Assembly (NCBI RefSeq): GCF_030268065.1
Contig: NZ_BSDD01000003.1
Coordinates: 372,001 to 436,000 of the forward strand
Length of the DNA: 64,000 nucleotides
DNA from: Geothrix rubra
GTDB taxonomy: Bacteria; Acidobacteriota; Holophagae; Holophagales; Holophagaceae
Reading direction: 5' to 3'
The notes beneath the pieces are model-generated. The model saw only the letters and a list, made by a program, of their open reading frames with translations, was not told the DNA's origin and did no database searches. The position numbers were made by a program, and so were the translations under genes. Shown in pieces: positions 40,898-52,212 of this stretch. Within the stretch, counting starts at the first letter, position 1. Each line of letters starts with the position of its first letter.

Positions 40898-42235
40898 CCG
40901 CACCGCCGTCGCGTAGGTCACCTCGAAGCGAAGGTACGAGCCCGGCGCGCGGCCCGTGTAGGCATCCCCGGGGCTGAGCCGCTCGTACACCACGTGGCCC
41001 TTCCAGTGGTCATCCAGGGTCACGTCTCCGCGGAACTCCCACAGGTCGCCGCGGCGGGTGCCCGCCCCGAAAAGGGGGCCTGCAGCCGCCGGCGCTCGGA
41101 GGGCCGCCATGCGGTACCAGGTGGCGCGGAGGTCCAGATGCTTCAGAGGCGCCAGCCGGGCCTCGGCTTCCCACAGGCCCAGGTTCGTGGCGTAGGCCAC
41201 GCCCCGCTCCGGCACCTGAGAGTAGATGTAGAGCTCGCTCCACTTCGGCCAGCGGGAGAAGAGGGGGTCCCAGCCCTCGATGCGCCGCGTGCGGGGATCG
41301 TCGCCCGAGAGGCCGATGTAGCCCAGCGACAGGGAGGGCCTTCCTGCGGTCTCGAAGGCCTTGCGGAGCCGGGCGTAGCCGCCCCAGGCTGCGATGGGCC
41401 GGTCGCCCTCGGAGGTTCCCGGCGCAGGGTCCTGCGAGCCCCACTGTCCGGCGGCTTCCGCCATGGCCGTCCATCCGCGGCCCAGGTCCCGGACCCCGCG
41501 GCCGCCCAGGGTCCACACCCGCCGATCCGGCTGGAACTGCGGGTTCGAGACCGGCCGGCTGTCGTGGGTTTCCGTCTTGAAGAAGCCATAGGCCTCCAGG
41601 GTGCCGCCCTCCCACTCGCGCATCGTGGCGTAGACCCCCAGGGCCCGTTCGTCCCACTCGTTCAGGCGCTGCACCTCCGCCGGAGAGGCCGCCTCGTTGA
41701 GTCGCGGCAGGTACTGGTCCTTGCCCGGGTCCGAGATGGCCAGGAACTCCACGGTGGACTTCCCCGGGGACCAGGCCAGGTCCACGGCGTTGAAGTAGGC
41801 CGAGCGGGAGCCGTCCAGCGCGCTGCCGTCGAAGAGGACGAAGCCCTCGCCCCGCATGAGGTTCTGGCGGCCCACCTTCAGGGACCAGCGGGGGGCCAGG
41901 CGCCAGTCGGCGTAGAGGGTCTCCACGAAGACCTCGCGGCCGTTCGCGGCCACATCCGGGTGGGTGATCTTCTTGTTCTCGTTGGCCACGCCCGCCACGA
42001 TCCGCAGGTCCTCGGAGGCCCTCCAGTCGGCCCAGAGCCGGCTGCGGAACCGGACCTGGGTCCGCGCATCCTCCCGGGCGGCGTCGTGGTCGAGGATGTC
42101 GTTCCACCGCTCGGAGCGGATCCGCTCCTCGAAGCCCACCGTCAGGGTGCCCGGGGCGGGCGCCTGGGCCCGCAGGGCCCCGGGGGCGAGGGTCAGCAGC
42201 AGCGCGGCGGGAGCGCGCCGGATCAGGGGGTTCAT
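40892..42235 (-). CDS. Alginate-export-type outer membrane beta-barrel protein
   Basis: 447 residues. Signal peptide MNPLIRRAPAALLLTLAPGALRAQ, then a large barrel. Segments such as FRSRLWADWRASEDLRIVAGVANE, VGRQNLMRGEGFVLFDG and RSAYFNAVDLAWSPGKSTVEFLAI are strikingly like the Alginate_exp domain (AlgE-like, 18-stranded barrel). The terminal residues (FEVTYATAVRL) lack the aromatic end residue typical of many barrels. Likely an outer membrane channel for an anionic solute or polymer; alginate export itself is not supported by neighbours. Its 3' end overlaps tauE by 6 bases. Confidence 0.8.
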   Translation of the reverse strand: MNPLIRRAPAALLLTLAPGALRAQAPAPGTLTVGFEERIRSERWNDILDHDAAREDARTQVRFRSRLWADWRASEDLRIVAGVANENKKITHPDVAANGREVFVETLYADWRLAPRWSLKVGRQNLMRGEGFVLFDGSALDGSRSAYFNAVDLAWSPGKSTVEFLAISDPGKDQYLPRLNEAASPAEVQRLNEWDERALGVYATMREWEGGTLEAYGFFKTETHDSRPVSNPQFQPDRRVWTLGGRGVRDLGRGWTAMAEAAGQWGSQDPAPGTSEGDRPIAAWGGYARLRKAFETAGRPSLSLGYIGLSGDDPRTRRIEGWDPLFSRWPKWSELYIYSQVPERGVAYATNLGLWEAEARLAPLKHLDLRATWYRMAALRAPAAAGPLFGAGTRRGDLWEFRGDVTLDDHWKGHVVYERLSPGDAYTGRAPGSYLRFEVTYATAVRL

Positions 42236-42327
42236 GCCGTCTCCAGGGACCGTCCCGGCCGGAGACGGCCGGAGGAATCTCCCAGCCTCCCAGGATCGGC
42301 CCGTGATCTAGGACAAGCTTCGCGGAC

Positions 42328-43251
42328 TCAGTCCCCGGGCGGATTCCACCAGACGGGCCCCTTGCCCTCGATGGCCGCGGCGGCGGCCCGGCGGGTGGCG
42401 GCCAGTTCCGCCTCCCCCTGGGGCCGGAAGGCCTCGGCCGCGGCGAAGGCGGCCTCCTGCTCGTTCTCGAAGGAGAGCCCCAGCAGGGCCACGTCCGGAT
42501 CCCGGGTCAGGGTGTAGTGCAGGCAGTCGGCCACCGTCAGCCGCGGCAGGCGGGGTTCGGCCCCGTCCGCGCCGCCGGAGGACACCTTGCCCCGCGGCCG
42601 CGCGGCCAGGGGCCGGCCGTAGCCCTCGGTGTCTCCCAGCAGCTTGCCGGCGCCGAAGGTCTTGAAGCAGACCGTGCCCACGCCCAGCGCCTTCGCCCGG
42701 GGCAGGATCTCCGCCTCGTAGCGGGGATCGGCGAAGGGCCCGACGGGGAACATCACCACGTCGCAGAGGCCCGAATCCAGGGCCGCCGCCAGCACCTCGG
42801 GATGATGGCTGGAGATGCCGCGGAACCGGGCCCGTCCGCGCAGGATCTCGTCCGCCAGCTCCCCCATGCCGCCGTCCGGCGCCGCCAGCCGCTGCCAGTC
42901 CGCCAGCGCCGACACTCCGTGGAAGACGAGCAGATCCACCGCGGGCAGGCCGAGGCGCGCCAGGCTCCCGTCGAGCTGGGGCGCGACGGGACGGTCCAGG
43001 TAGTCGATCTTGTCGATGAGGAACACGCCCTCGCGGCGGCCCCGGAGGGCCTCGCCCACGATCTCCTCGGAGTAGCCGTCCTCGTAGGCGGGCGCCGTGT
43101 CCACCACGTTGAGCCCCGCCTCCAGGGCCCGGCGGAGGGTGCCCACGCAGGATTCCTTCGGCACACTCCGGTCGGCCAGGTCCCCCTGGCCCAGGCGCGT
43201 GGCCAGGAATCCGGTGCGTCCGAGGGGTCGTCGAGGCTGGAAGCGGGCCAT
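42328..43251 (-). CDS. Aldo/keto reductase (second copy, divergent family)
   Basis: 307 residues. TIM-barrel reductase with DTAPAYEDGYSEEIVGEAL (Asp, Tyr), IDKIDYLD (Lys) and LLVFHGVS (His). It differs strongly from the reductase at 17170-18057. ARFQPRRPLGRTG gives the usual first strand (PLGRTG). The tail, with ALLGLSFENEQEAAFAAAEAF, resembles the group of iron-sulfur-associated AKRs, but no Cys cluster is present. ATG 43251 replaces an upstream start at 43335 that would add 28 non-conserved residues. Divergent from glmS. Confidence 0.85.
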   Translation of the reverse strand: MARFQPRRPLGRTGFLATRLGQGDLADRSVPKESCVGTLRRALEAGLNVVDTAPAYEDGYSEEIVGEALRGRREGVFLIDKIDYLDRPVAPQLDGSLARLGLPAVDLLVFHGVSALADWQRLAAPDGGMGELADEILRGRARFRGISSHHPEVLAAALDSGLCDVVMFPVGPFADPRYEAEILPRAKALGVGTVCFKTFGAGKLLGDTEGYGRPLAARPRGKVSSGGADGAEPRLPRLTVADCLHYTLTRDPDVALLGLSFENEQEAAFAAAEAFRPQGEAELAATRRAAAAAIEGKGPVWWNPPGD

Positions 43252-43391
43252 GCGGCCCAGTCTAGCCCCCTGCCGCGGTGGAATCGCCACAGGCTGTGGC
43301 AGGCCCCTCGCCGCAGGCCGTGGCCCTTCCACCACATTGGCCCCCGGCCCGGCCCCCGCTACCTTGGAACAAACCTGGATCGGAGGTCGGC

Positions 43392-45224
<1,833 letters not shown>

Positions 45225-45258
45225 GGGTGATGGCCCTCCTCGCCGGGGTCCGGCGCCG

Positions 45259-45277
45259 CAGGCTCCCCCGGAGCCTG
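45259..45277 (+). terminator. Hairpin downstream of glmS
   Basis: CAGGCTCC (45259-45266) and GGAGCCTG (45270-45277) form an 8-bp perfect stem with a CCC loop, 35 bases after the glmS stop and before the repeat copy. No U-run, but it is the best candidate for the end of the glmS transcript. Confidence 0.5.
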
Positions 45278-45439
45278 CTCTGCCACCCGGCGGTCGGTCC
45301 GGCTGCGACGTGGACCAGCCCAGGAACCTCGCCAAGAGCGTGACCGTCGAACAGGCCCGAAAAGTCGCAGGAAGTCCACGGCGGCCCCCCTCCCGCCGGC
45401 CCAAGCTGGTACCGGGAGATCTCCCGACCGGAGGCGCCC

Positions 45440-45565
45440 ATGGCCGCCGCCCTCCTCCTCCATGGCCGATCCCTCGCCACGACCAGAAGCCCCGTCCTCG
45501 ACTGGCTCCTGGCCCTGCTGGGCGCCGCCCTCGCCTGCCTGCTCTCGCCCGGGACCGTCGACTAG
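45440..45565 (+). CDS. Possible 41-residue single-helix membrane peptide
   Basis: ATG 45440 is preceded by GGAGG with 6-base spacing. The 41-residue product has a short basic start (HGRSLATTRSP) and one strongly hydrophobic helix (about residues 19-36, VLDWLLALLGAALACLLS), ending in SPGTVD. A ribosome binding site plus a complete transmembrane segment makes it more credible than a random frame, but codon statistics are not informative at this length. It lies between the second glmS-tail copy and the tRNA promoter. A toxin-like or regulatory small protein are guesses only. Confidence 0.4.
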   Translation: MAAALLLHGRSLATTRSPVLDWLLALLGAALACLLSPGTVD

Positions 45566-45589
45566 GCCCGCCCGCCCCCTCCTAGCCGC

Positions 45590-45617
45590 TCGACAGACGC
45601 CCCCGATCCGCTAGAAT
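45590..45617 (+). promoter_or_regulatory. Promoter of tRNA-Val
   Basis: TCGACA (45590-45595) and TAGAAT (45612-45617), each 5/6 to consensus, with a 16-bp spacer. The tRNA begins 13 bases after the -10 hexamer. Confidence 0.65.
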
Positions 45618-45629
45618 GGATCTTCGCGC

Positions 45630-45704
<75 letters not shown>

Positions 45705-45709
45705 AGACC

Positions 45710-45731
45710 GGCCGCCGAAAGGCGGCCTTTT
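45710..45731 (+). terminator. Intrinsic terminator of tRNA-Val
   Basis: GGCCGCC (45710-45716), loop GAAA, GGCGGCC (45721-45727) and TTTT (45728-45731). A GNRA-type tetraloop and U-run make this a textbook terminator. Confidence 0.92.
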
Positions 45732-46048
45732 GATGTACCTAACTCCGGTCGATCTCGGACCGCCGAGAATGTCCGACGGGCAAGTAGGGGCCCGGCGGAG
45801 GCGCTCCAGTGGAGCGCCGGAGATGATAAGGCCCCATGCCCAGCCGGACGCATGCTGACTCAGGGCTCCGCCCTTCGCCCCTCCGGGGCCGCCTCCTCAA
45901 GTCCGCCTGTCGCGATCGTCCTCCCATGGTCGACCTCACCAACGGGTCGGGAACAGGCCAGGGAACCCTGGAAAATCCCACGGACATTTCCTGTCCAAAG
46001 GCCTGTGGCAGGATGAACGGGAACCGAGCCCGTCCTTGAGATGCCTGC
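45732..46048. other. Intergenic region between tRNA-Val and addB
   Basis: No credible gene in about 320 bases. It contains a perfect 8-bp hairpin (GGCGCTCC 45800-45807 / GGAGCGCC 45811-45818, loop AGT) and a smaller one, GGACA/TGTCC, at 45983-45997, some 50 bases before addB. No copy of the tRNA 3' end was found downstream in the region, so integration into the tRNA is not indicated. Confidence 0.5.
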
Positions 46049-49000
46049 ATGAGCTACGACCCCTTTGATGGTGTGCTGCTGGACGACCCCCGACCGCCTG
46101 TCTCGGGTGCCGTCAGCCTCATGCTGCACCTGCGGGTGGCCCGGAGGCTGGCCAGGGCCCAGGGGCGCCCCGCAGGCCCCAGCCTGGAGGCGCTGAAGGC
46201 ACGCGCCCAGGCCTGCCGGGAACTGCTGGCGCAGGGCCTTCTGCCGGCCACCTTGCGGGCGCTGCAGCATCATGGGCTGGAGCTGGGCCGTCCAAACGCC
46301 GCCCACAGCCTGGCCAGCGTGCTGGCCCACCTCGAGGCCTACCTCAAAGAGGTGGAAGGGGGCGGCTACCTGGAGCCTGACCAGGCCCTCTGGCAGGCCG
46401 TGGACCTGGAGCTGGCCGGGAAGCGGGGGCTCTGGATCGAACGGAGCGAAGTCGATGGACCGCTCGAGGCCGGGCTGCGCGACCTGGTGCCCTCGCGCCT
46501 GCGGGCCCTGGCCTGCGTGCCGGGCCTGGGGGGCGCCACGTTCAGGCTTGCAGCCCAGAAGGGCGGCGAGGCCTCCGGCCTCTTCGGCAGTGCCCAGCCC
46601 CTGGTGGCATGGTTCCTCGATGGGCTCGAAGCCCACGGCGAGGCGCTCCCCAATGAGCTCGCCCTCGCGGAGCCGGAGGGCTGGGGTTCGGCACCCTGGT
46701 CCCCCGCCCTGGAATCGCTGTTCGAGGGACCGCTGGATCTCAGGGATCACGCCGACACGTTCCAGCGGGGCCTCGTCGAAGGCCCACTCGACCTGCTGCG
46801 CCATGCCGTCGAACAGGTCTGCGCCTGGCTCGACGCCGGGATCCCCCCGGCCGACATCACCCTCATCCATCCCGAGCCGCAGGCTGTGGCCGCCTTCCTC
46901 GCGCCCCTGCTCGCGGAGGAGGGCGTGGCCCTCCATGTGCGCGGCGGCCTGCGGCCCCTCCTCGCCAGCGAGGCCTGGAGCCCGCTCTGGACCCTGCTCG
47001 TGGGCGTGCAGCGGCTGGACCCCTGCGCCGTGTCCGCCGGGCTCCGCGCCTCGAGGCGCGACGATTTGCGCCACTGGGCGGATGCGCTGGCGCTTGCCGA
47101 CCAGAGTGGGGCGCCCGCGTTCGAAGGCAGCTTCATGCACCTGAGGGACCGCGTGAAGGAGTACGCCCAGGGCATCTGGCTGGAGCTGGCCGCCCTGCGG
47201 GAAACCACCCAGGCCGCCCACCGGTGGGCCGAGCGTCTGGAATCCCTGGCCACCACCCTGCGGCTGCCCATGGATCCCGACGATTTCTATGCGCCGCTGG
47301 GCCTGCTCAAGGAAGCCTGGGGGCGCGAGTCCTGGACCTTCGCCGACATGCTCCTGGCGCTGGAGGCCTTTCTGGAAGCGGCCCGCAGCAGCGAGATCCC
47401 CCGGGCCGTCGAGGGCCTTCGCCTCGTGACCCCCGGCACGGTCCTCGAGGACTGGAACGGCGCCCGCGCCACCCTGATCCTCGACCTCTCCGAGGGGGCC
47501 TGGCCCAGCCGCCCCGCCGAGAACCCCGACCTGGACAACGACCGGAAGGCCGCCCTCAACCGCGCGCTGCTCGCCTGGAGCCAGGCGGAGCCGAGGGCGG
47601 CCTTCCCTCCGGCCCTGCAGCGTTTCTGGCTGCCCCGCAGCGAACAGGGCGACCAGATCCCCCGCGCCTTCCAGCGGGACGCCTACGCCTTCAACAAGGT
47701 GCTGGCCATGACCCGCGAGCGCCTGGTGGTGCTCAGCCCCGCCCAGGATGAGCATGGCCGCCTGAAGTCCCAGGGGCCCTTCTGGACGGCGCTGGAAGGT
47801 GCGGCGCCCTGGCGTCCTGAGGCCGCGCTGCACAGCCGCCTGCGCTGGCGCTGGGAGGGCCACGACCCGTCCCCTCGCCCTCAAGCCCGGGCCGCCGCCG
47901 CCCAGGCCCGCCCGGCCAGCGAGGCGCTGCTGGCGGCGGCGCCCACCTTCGACCTGGCGCCGGGGCTCCGGGCCGCCTGGCTCAAGGGCCAGGAAAGCGC
48001 CAGCCCCACGGCGCTCGAGGGCCTCGCCAAGTGCCCCTTCCGCTCCCTCGCGGAGCGGGTGTGGGGCCTGCAGTCCTTCGATGCACGCACCCGGATGTCC
48101 ATGGCCGTGGGCATCCTCGTCCACCACCTCCTGGAGGAGGCCCTGGCGCCCTTCGTGGGGGTGGAGGACTGGCCTGCCGCCTTCCAGACGGCCCTCGCGC
48201 TGGGGGCCGAGGCCGGGGCCGAGGACCTCATCCCCCACCTGCAGGCCCTCTGGCTGGCGAACCAGGATCGGTGGCTGGAGGAACTGGACCGCCACATCCC
48301 GCAGGAGCAGTGGCCCCAGGCCGTGCTCCGCCTGGAATCCCTGCTGCCGAATCTGGCCGCGGCCCTGCTGCAGGATGTCGGGGCCGAATCCCCCGAGAAG
48401 GGGGAACTCGCGCTGCTCGACCCTGCGCGTCTCCCGGTTCCGAAGGCCAAGAAGCAGGCAGCCCCCCCGCCCGAGACCTGGCGAAGGACCCTCCTGGCCC
48501 TCGAAGGCACCCTGGGTCCGGTGGCCCTGGAGCTGGGCGGAGGACGCACCCTCGCCGTGAGCGGCAACGTCGATCGCATCGAGCGCTGGACCAGCGACAG
48601 CCTCACCTTCCTGCGGGTGGTGGACTACAAGACGTCTAAGAAGTCCTACCTTGAAGCCTACGCCGAGGGCGACGCACCCTTCTCGTCCCACCTCCAGACC
48701 CCGCTCTACATGCTCCTCGCCGAGCAGGTCTTTCCGGGCGATCGGGCCACAGCGGTGCTCCTCCCCTTGCGCGATGAGGATCCGAAGCCCTTCACGAAGC
48801 ATCTCGTCACCTTGGCCGGGGCCGGATCCGACGGAGCCTGGCGCGAGAAGTTGCTGGCGAACCTCGCCCGCTTCGACGCGCGGCTGGAGTCCGGGGATTT
48901 CCCACCCACGCCCGGCGAGCACTGCAGCCAGTGCCAGCTGGCGGCGCTCTGCGGGCGGCCCGTGGACGTGACCCTCGAGACCGAAGGGGAGGGGGAGTGA
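46049..49000 (+). CDS. addB: AddB-like subunit of a helicase-nuclease (double-strand break repair)
   Basis: 983 residues. The C-terminal RecB-type nuclease domain is readable: SGNVDRIERW ... RVVDYKTSKK ... LQTPLYMLLAEQ. An iron-sulfur cluster is indicated by the first Cys in LAKCPFRSLAERVWG and the C-x2-C-x5-C set CSQCQLAALC near residue 960, the same layout as AddB. The N-terminal half is UvrD-like with no Walker A motif, as expected for the inactive helicase half, and it is short for AddB (about 1150 residues). ATG 46049 is the first start after an in-frame stop at 46037-46039. One base separates it from addA. Works with AddA on broken DNA ends to load RecA. Confidence 0.85.
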   Translation: MSYDPFDGVLLDDPRPPVSGAVSLMLHLRVARRLARAQGRPAGPSLEALKARAQACRELLAQGLLPATLRALQHHGLELGRPNAAHSLASVLAHLEAYLKEVEGGGYLEPDQALWQAVDLELAGKRGLWIERSEVDGPLEAGLRDLVPSRLRALACVPGLGGATFRLAAQKGGEASGLFGSAQPLVAWFLDGLEAHGEALPNELALAEPEGWGSAPWSPALESLFEGPLDLRDHADTFQRGLVEGPLDLLRHAVEQVCAWLDAGIPPADITLIHPEPQAVAAFLAPLLAEEGVALHVRGGLRPLLASEAWSPLWTLLVGVQRLDPCAVSAGLRASRRDDLRHWADALALADQSGAPAFEGSFMHLRDRVKEYAQGIWLELAALRETTQAAHRWAERLESLATTLRLPMDPDDFYAPLGLLKEAWGRESWTFADMLLALEAFLEAARSSEIPRAVEGLRLVTPGTVLEDWNGARATLILDLSEGAWPSRPAENPDLDNDRKAALNRALLAWSQAEPRAAFPPALQRFWLPRSEQGDQIPRAFQRDAYAFNKVLAMTRERLVVLSPAQDEHGRLKSQGPFWTALEGAAPWRPEAALHSRLRWRWEGHDPSPRPQARAAAAQARPASEALLAAAPTFDLAPGLRAAWLKGQESASPTALEGLAKCPFRSLAERVWGLQSFDARTRMSMAVGILVHHLLEEALAPFVGVEDWPAAFQTALALGAEAGAEDLIPHLQALWLANQDRWLEELDRHIPQEQWPQAVLRLESLLPNLAAALLQDVGAESPEKGELALLDPARLPVPKAKKQAAPPPETWRRTLLALEGTLGPVALELGGGRTLAVSGNVDRIERWTSDSLTFLRVVDYKTSKKSYLEAYAEGDAPFSSHLQTPLYMLLAEQVFPGDRATAVLLPLRDEDPKPFTKHLVTLAGAGSDGAWREKLLANLARFDARLESGDFPPTPGEHCSQCQLAALCGRPVDVTLETEGEGE

Positions 49001-49001
49001 C

Positions 49002-52000
49002 ATGCGCACCCTCGACCTGAGCGATCCCCGCATCCTCGACCAGTCGCTGGTCGTGAGCGCCAGCGCGGGATCCGGCAAGACCTTCACCCTCACGGTGCTG
49101 GTCACCGCCCGGCTGGGTCGGGGCGACATCCGCCCCTGGGAGGTCCTGGCGACCACCTTCAGCGAGGCGTCTGCGGCGGACCTGCGCGAGCGGCTGCTCC
49201 GCCCCCTGGACCTGCTGTCCGCCCTCGATGAAGCCGCGTGGCAGCACCTGCTGCCCCACCTCGGTGCGCCGGTGGCCAAGGACCTGGAAGGCCTCCTCAA
49301 GGACCTGCCCACCATCCAGCACGTGAAGAAGTCCGCCGGCGAGGTGGCCCAGGCCGCCGCCCACTGGCAGGGCGCACCCTGGCTGGTGTCGCCCGCGAAG
49401 GCCCGCACCTTCTGGCGCCGTGTGCGGCGGGAAGCCGAGCTGCTGCAGGTCTCCACCATCCACAGCCTGGCCATGCGCGTGCTCGGCCAAGGCGAGGGCA
49501 GCAGCGACACCATCCTCGATGTGCGCCATCCCGCCCTGCTGCGGCTGCTGCGGCGGACGGTGCGGGAGTCGTTGGCCCTGTCCGCCGGCCATCCCGATGA
49601 GGTACCCGCCCGGTTGCTGCTCGCCTGGGCCGAGCAGAACTGGGAGGAACTGTCCCAGGGCTTCGACAACCACCTGGATGCCCTGGGACACCTGAAGGGG
49701 GAAGACCCCCTCCCCTGCCGCGAAGCCCTGGCCCGTGCCCTGACCGAGGCCCGGACCGCACTGGCGCCCTTCGCGGCAGATCCCGAGCTGGCCAAGCACC
49801 CCAGCGGCAAGGGGCTGCACCATTTCAAGCAGGAGAACCTCCTCCCGGTTCCAGCGGACGGCACCGACCTGCACAAGAACCTGCGCTGGGCCCAGGCCCA
49901 GAGCGGACGCGTGCCGAATCCGCCCCCTGCCTACTACTCCGACGCCTTCTGCGACGCGATGGCGACCCTCACACCCGTGGCCAGCGCGCTCGAGGCCTGG
50001 CTGCGGTGCCTGCTGGTGAACGCGCTGCAGCGCTTCGAGGCCGAGAAGCAGGCCCAGGGATTGGCCACCTTCGGCGACCTGGTCCGCCAGGCCTGGGACA
50101 GCCTCAAGGCCCACGGACGGGAGACCCCTGCGCCCAAGCTGCTCCTGGTGGACGAGTACCAGGACACCTCCAAGGTGCAGGATGCCTTCCTGGAAGCCCT
50201 CGGCGCGGAGCGCATGGTGCGCGTGGGCGATGTGAAGCAGGCCATCTACGGGTTCCGCGGCGGCGATCCCGACCTGCTGCGGGATCGGCTGGCGGCAGCG
50301 GGCGCAGGCGCCTTCCGCCTGCCCGCCAACTTCCGCTCGTCTCCGGAGGTGGTGGCCTTGGCCAACACCTATGTGGAACAGGTCTGGCCCCGACTCGATC
50401 CCACGGTCGGAGCCCTGGATGGGGCCCAGGAGCCGGTGGCCGCTCCCGGGCCTCCGGTGGGGTTGGTCCGCACGCCCGCGCCGTCGACGTCGGGCGACCT
50501 TCCGGCCCTGGCGGATTGGATCTCCGCCCTCTCCCGGGAGGCCGGCTGGACCGAGTCCCTCGGCGCTCCGGCGAAGGCCGGAAGCCGCACCCGGGCACTC
50601 CTGCTCAAGCAGCGCACCCGCCTGCCGGGCCTCCTCCAGCGCCTCAAGGCCCAGGGCGTCCAGCCCTATGTGGTGGCCAAGGAGGGTTTCTGGGACAGCC
50701 CCGGCGTACGGCTCGTCCTGGCGGCCCTGGAGGCCGTGGCCCACCCCGAGCGACCCATTCCCTGTGCGGCGCTGCTGCGCCAGGTGGTGGGGCTGACCGA
50801 TGCCGAGCTGGCGGCCCTGGCCCTAGGCGGCGAAGGCCGTCCCGGCCTGCGCGGCCTGGGTCACCTGGATCCCGAGCGGCTGCCGGATGCGCACCGGGAC
50901 GCCGCCCGTTTCCTCCTCGACCTGCGGCAGGCCTCCACCCAGACCATCGCAGGCCGCCTGCTGCGGCAGGGCGCGCTGCTCCGGGCCCTCGGGGCCCTGG
51001 ACGTTCACGGTGCGCTGGAGCCCCTGCGGGCGCGGCGCAACCTGGCCGGACTGCTCGCCAGGTTGCAGGATCTGCCCGCCTCTCCCTCCGTGGCCTACGC
51101 CCTGCTGGATGACGAGCGGAATGGCCTGGAGCGGGGCGACCTGCCCGCCTCCGTGGAAGACGCCGACCTGCTCATCCAGACCGCCCATGGCAGCAAGGGA
51201 CTGGAATACGACGACGTCATCCTGCCCCTGCTGAATGTGAATCCGCGCAGCTTCCGCAAGGGTGACCTGCGGACCTGCCCCTCGACCGGTGCGCTCCTGC
51301 TCGCCTGGAAGCTGGGGAACCACACCGGGCGCGCCTATGACGACCTCAAGCCTCTGGTCGAGTCCCGCCAGAAGCGGGACGAGCTCAACCTGCTGTACGT
51401 GGCGCTCACCCGGGCCAGGGAGCGGCTCTGCCTGCTGCTCCAGGAGCCGAAGGATCCCAAGGAGCCCAAACCGCCCAGCGAGCTCAAGACCTGGGCGACG
51501 TGGGGCCAGGTGCTGGCCAGCACCCACGCGCCCTGGAAGGCCCTGACCGCTGCGCCAGCCCCTGTCCCGTTGCCGCCCCGGGTGGCGGTGCGGCTTGATC
51601 AGCCGCCCGTCCGAGCGGCCCTGGCTGAAGCCTCCGTTCCGGTCGATGTCCATGACGACCTCCCCGGCGATACCCGCAGCAAGGCCCGCCAGGAAGGGGA
51701 GGCCATGCACGCCTTCCTCCGTGATCTGCTGGTGCGCTGGGAGGACCCGGCGGCCTTCCAGGCCTGCCTCGCCGCCGCCCCGCCCGTGGCCCACGCCCGG
51801 GACCATGCCCTGCGCTTCCTGGAGCAATTCGAGGCCAAGGGCTGGCGCCACCTCCGCCGCCGCACGGAGTTGCCCCTCGCGGGCGCGGCCAGCAGCGGCG
51901 GGCTTGGACGGGCCGATCTCGTCGTCTGGGAAGGGGGCTGCCTCCATCTCCTGGACTTCAAGCACTCCAGGGCCTTCGGGGAGGAGGAGCTCGCGACCTA

Positions 52001-52109
52001 CCGGGACCAGCTCCACCGGTACGCCGGCGTGTTGGCGGAACGGGAGCGCCTGCCCGTGGTCTCCTGGCTTGTGCCGCTTCGCGGCGATGCCTGGTTCCGT
52101 CTGGACTAG
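49002..52109 (+). CDS. addA: AddA-like UvrD/RecB helicase-nuclease
   Basis: 1035 residues. Superfamily 1 motifs are in order: Walker A SASAGSGKTFTL (Lys26), motif Ia TTFSEASAADLRERL, motif II LLLVDEYQDTSKVQDA, motif III RVGDVKQAIYGFRGGDPD, motif V TAHGSKGLEYDDVILPLL and motif VI LLYVALTRARERL. A C-terminal nuclease domain ends the protein (LGRADLVVWEGGCLHLLDFKHSR, then QLHRYAGVL). With the AddB-like protein it should unwind and trim double-strand breaks until a Chi-type site is met. Length is slightly less than AddA of Bacillus (about 1230). Start lies one base after addB. Confidence 0.92.
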   Translation: MRTLDLSDPRILDQSLVVSASAGSGKTFTLTVLVTARLGRGDIRPWEVLATTFSEASAADLRERLLRPLDLLSALDEAAWQHLLPHLGAPVAKDLEGLLKDLPTIQHVKKSAGEVAQAAAHWQGAPWLVSPAKARTFWRRVRREAELLQVSTIHSLAMRVLGQGEGSSDTILDVRHPALLRLLRRTVRESLALSAGHPDEVPARLLLAWAEQNWEELSQGFDNHLDALGHLKGEDPLPCREALARALTEARTALAPFAADPELAKHPSGKGLHHFKQENLLPVPADGTDLHKNLRWAQAQSGRVPNPPPAYYSDAFCDAMATLTPVASALEAWLRCLLVNALQRFEAEKQAQGLATFGDLVRQAWDSLKAHGRETPAPKLLLVDEYQDTSKVQDAFLEALGAERMVRVGDVKQAIYGFRGGDPDLLRDRLAAAGAGAFRLPANFRSSPEVVALANTYVEQVWPRLDPTVGALDGAQEPVAAPGPPVGLVRTPAPSTSGDLPALADWISALSREAGWTESLGAPAKAGSRTRALLLKQRTRLPGLLQRLKAQGVQPYVVAKEGFWDSPGVRLVLAALEAVAHPERPIPCAALLRQVVGLTDAELAALALGGEGRPGLRGLGHLDPERLPDAHRDAARFLLDLRQASTQTIAGRLLRQGALLRALGALDVHGALEPLRARRNLAGLLARLQDLPASPSVAYALLDDERNGLERGDLPASVEDADLLIQTAHGSKGLEYDDVILPLLNVNPRSFRKGDLRTCPSTGALLLAWKLGNHTGRAYDDLKPLVESRQKRDELNLLYVALTRARERLCLLLQEPKDPKEPKPPSELKTWATWGQVLASTHAPWKALTAAPAPVPLPPRVAVRLDQPPVRAALAEASVPVDVHDDLPGDTRSKARQEGEAMHAFLRDLLVRWEDPAAFQACLAAAPPVAHARDHALRFLEQFEAKGWRHLRRRTELPLAGAASSGGLGRADLVVWEGGCLHLLDFKHSRAFGEEELATYRDQLHRYAGVLAERERLPVVSWLVPLRGDAWFRLD

Positions 52110-52212
52110 TCACGGGAGGGTCCAGGAAACGGGCCCGGTTGGACTATGATGCGGGGGCCACCCCCCCCCGTCTCGGCTTCCGGTCCTGGAAGCCTCCCCT
52201 CAGGAGCCCGCC

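Larger units (their letters stand above)
45225..45629. other. Intergenic region between glmS and tRNA-Val
   Basis: About 400 bases. It contains the hairpin at 45259-45277, the second glmS-tail copy, the possible 41-aa gene at 45440-45565 and the tRNA promoter at 45590-45617. No transposase or integrase frame and no clear terminal inverted repeats were seen. Confidence 0.6.

Noticed and set aside
45310-45585. A 91-codon frame starting in the second glmS-tail copy
   Set aside because: Beyond the 14 copied residues the product is Pro/Arg-rich with no structure, and no ribosome binding site precedes it; treated as repeat sequence.
45739-46050. Short frames on both strands between tRNA-Val and addB
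   Set aside because: No ribosome binding sites, low complexity and mutual overlap.
45860-49876. Very long open frame antisense to addB and addA
   Set aside because: High GC content leaves antisense frames open; the product is repetitive Gly/Arg/Ala-rich and without domains, while the forward frames have clear helicase and nuclease motifs.
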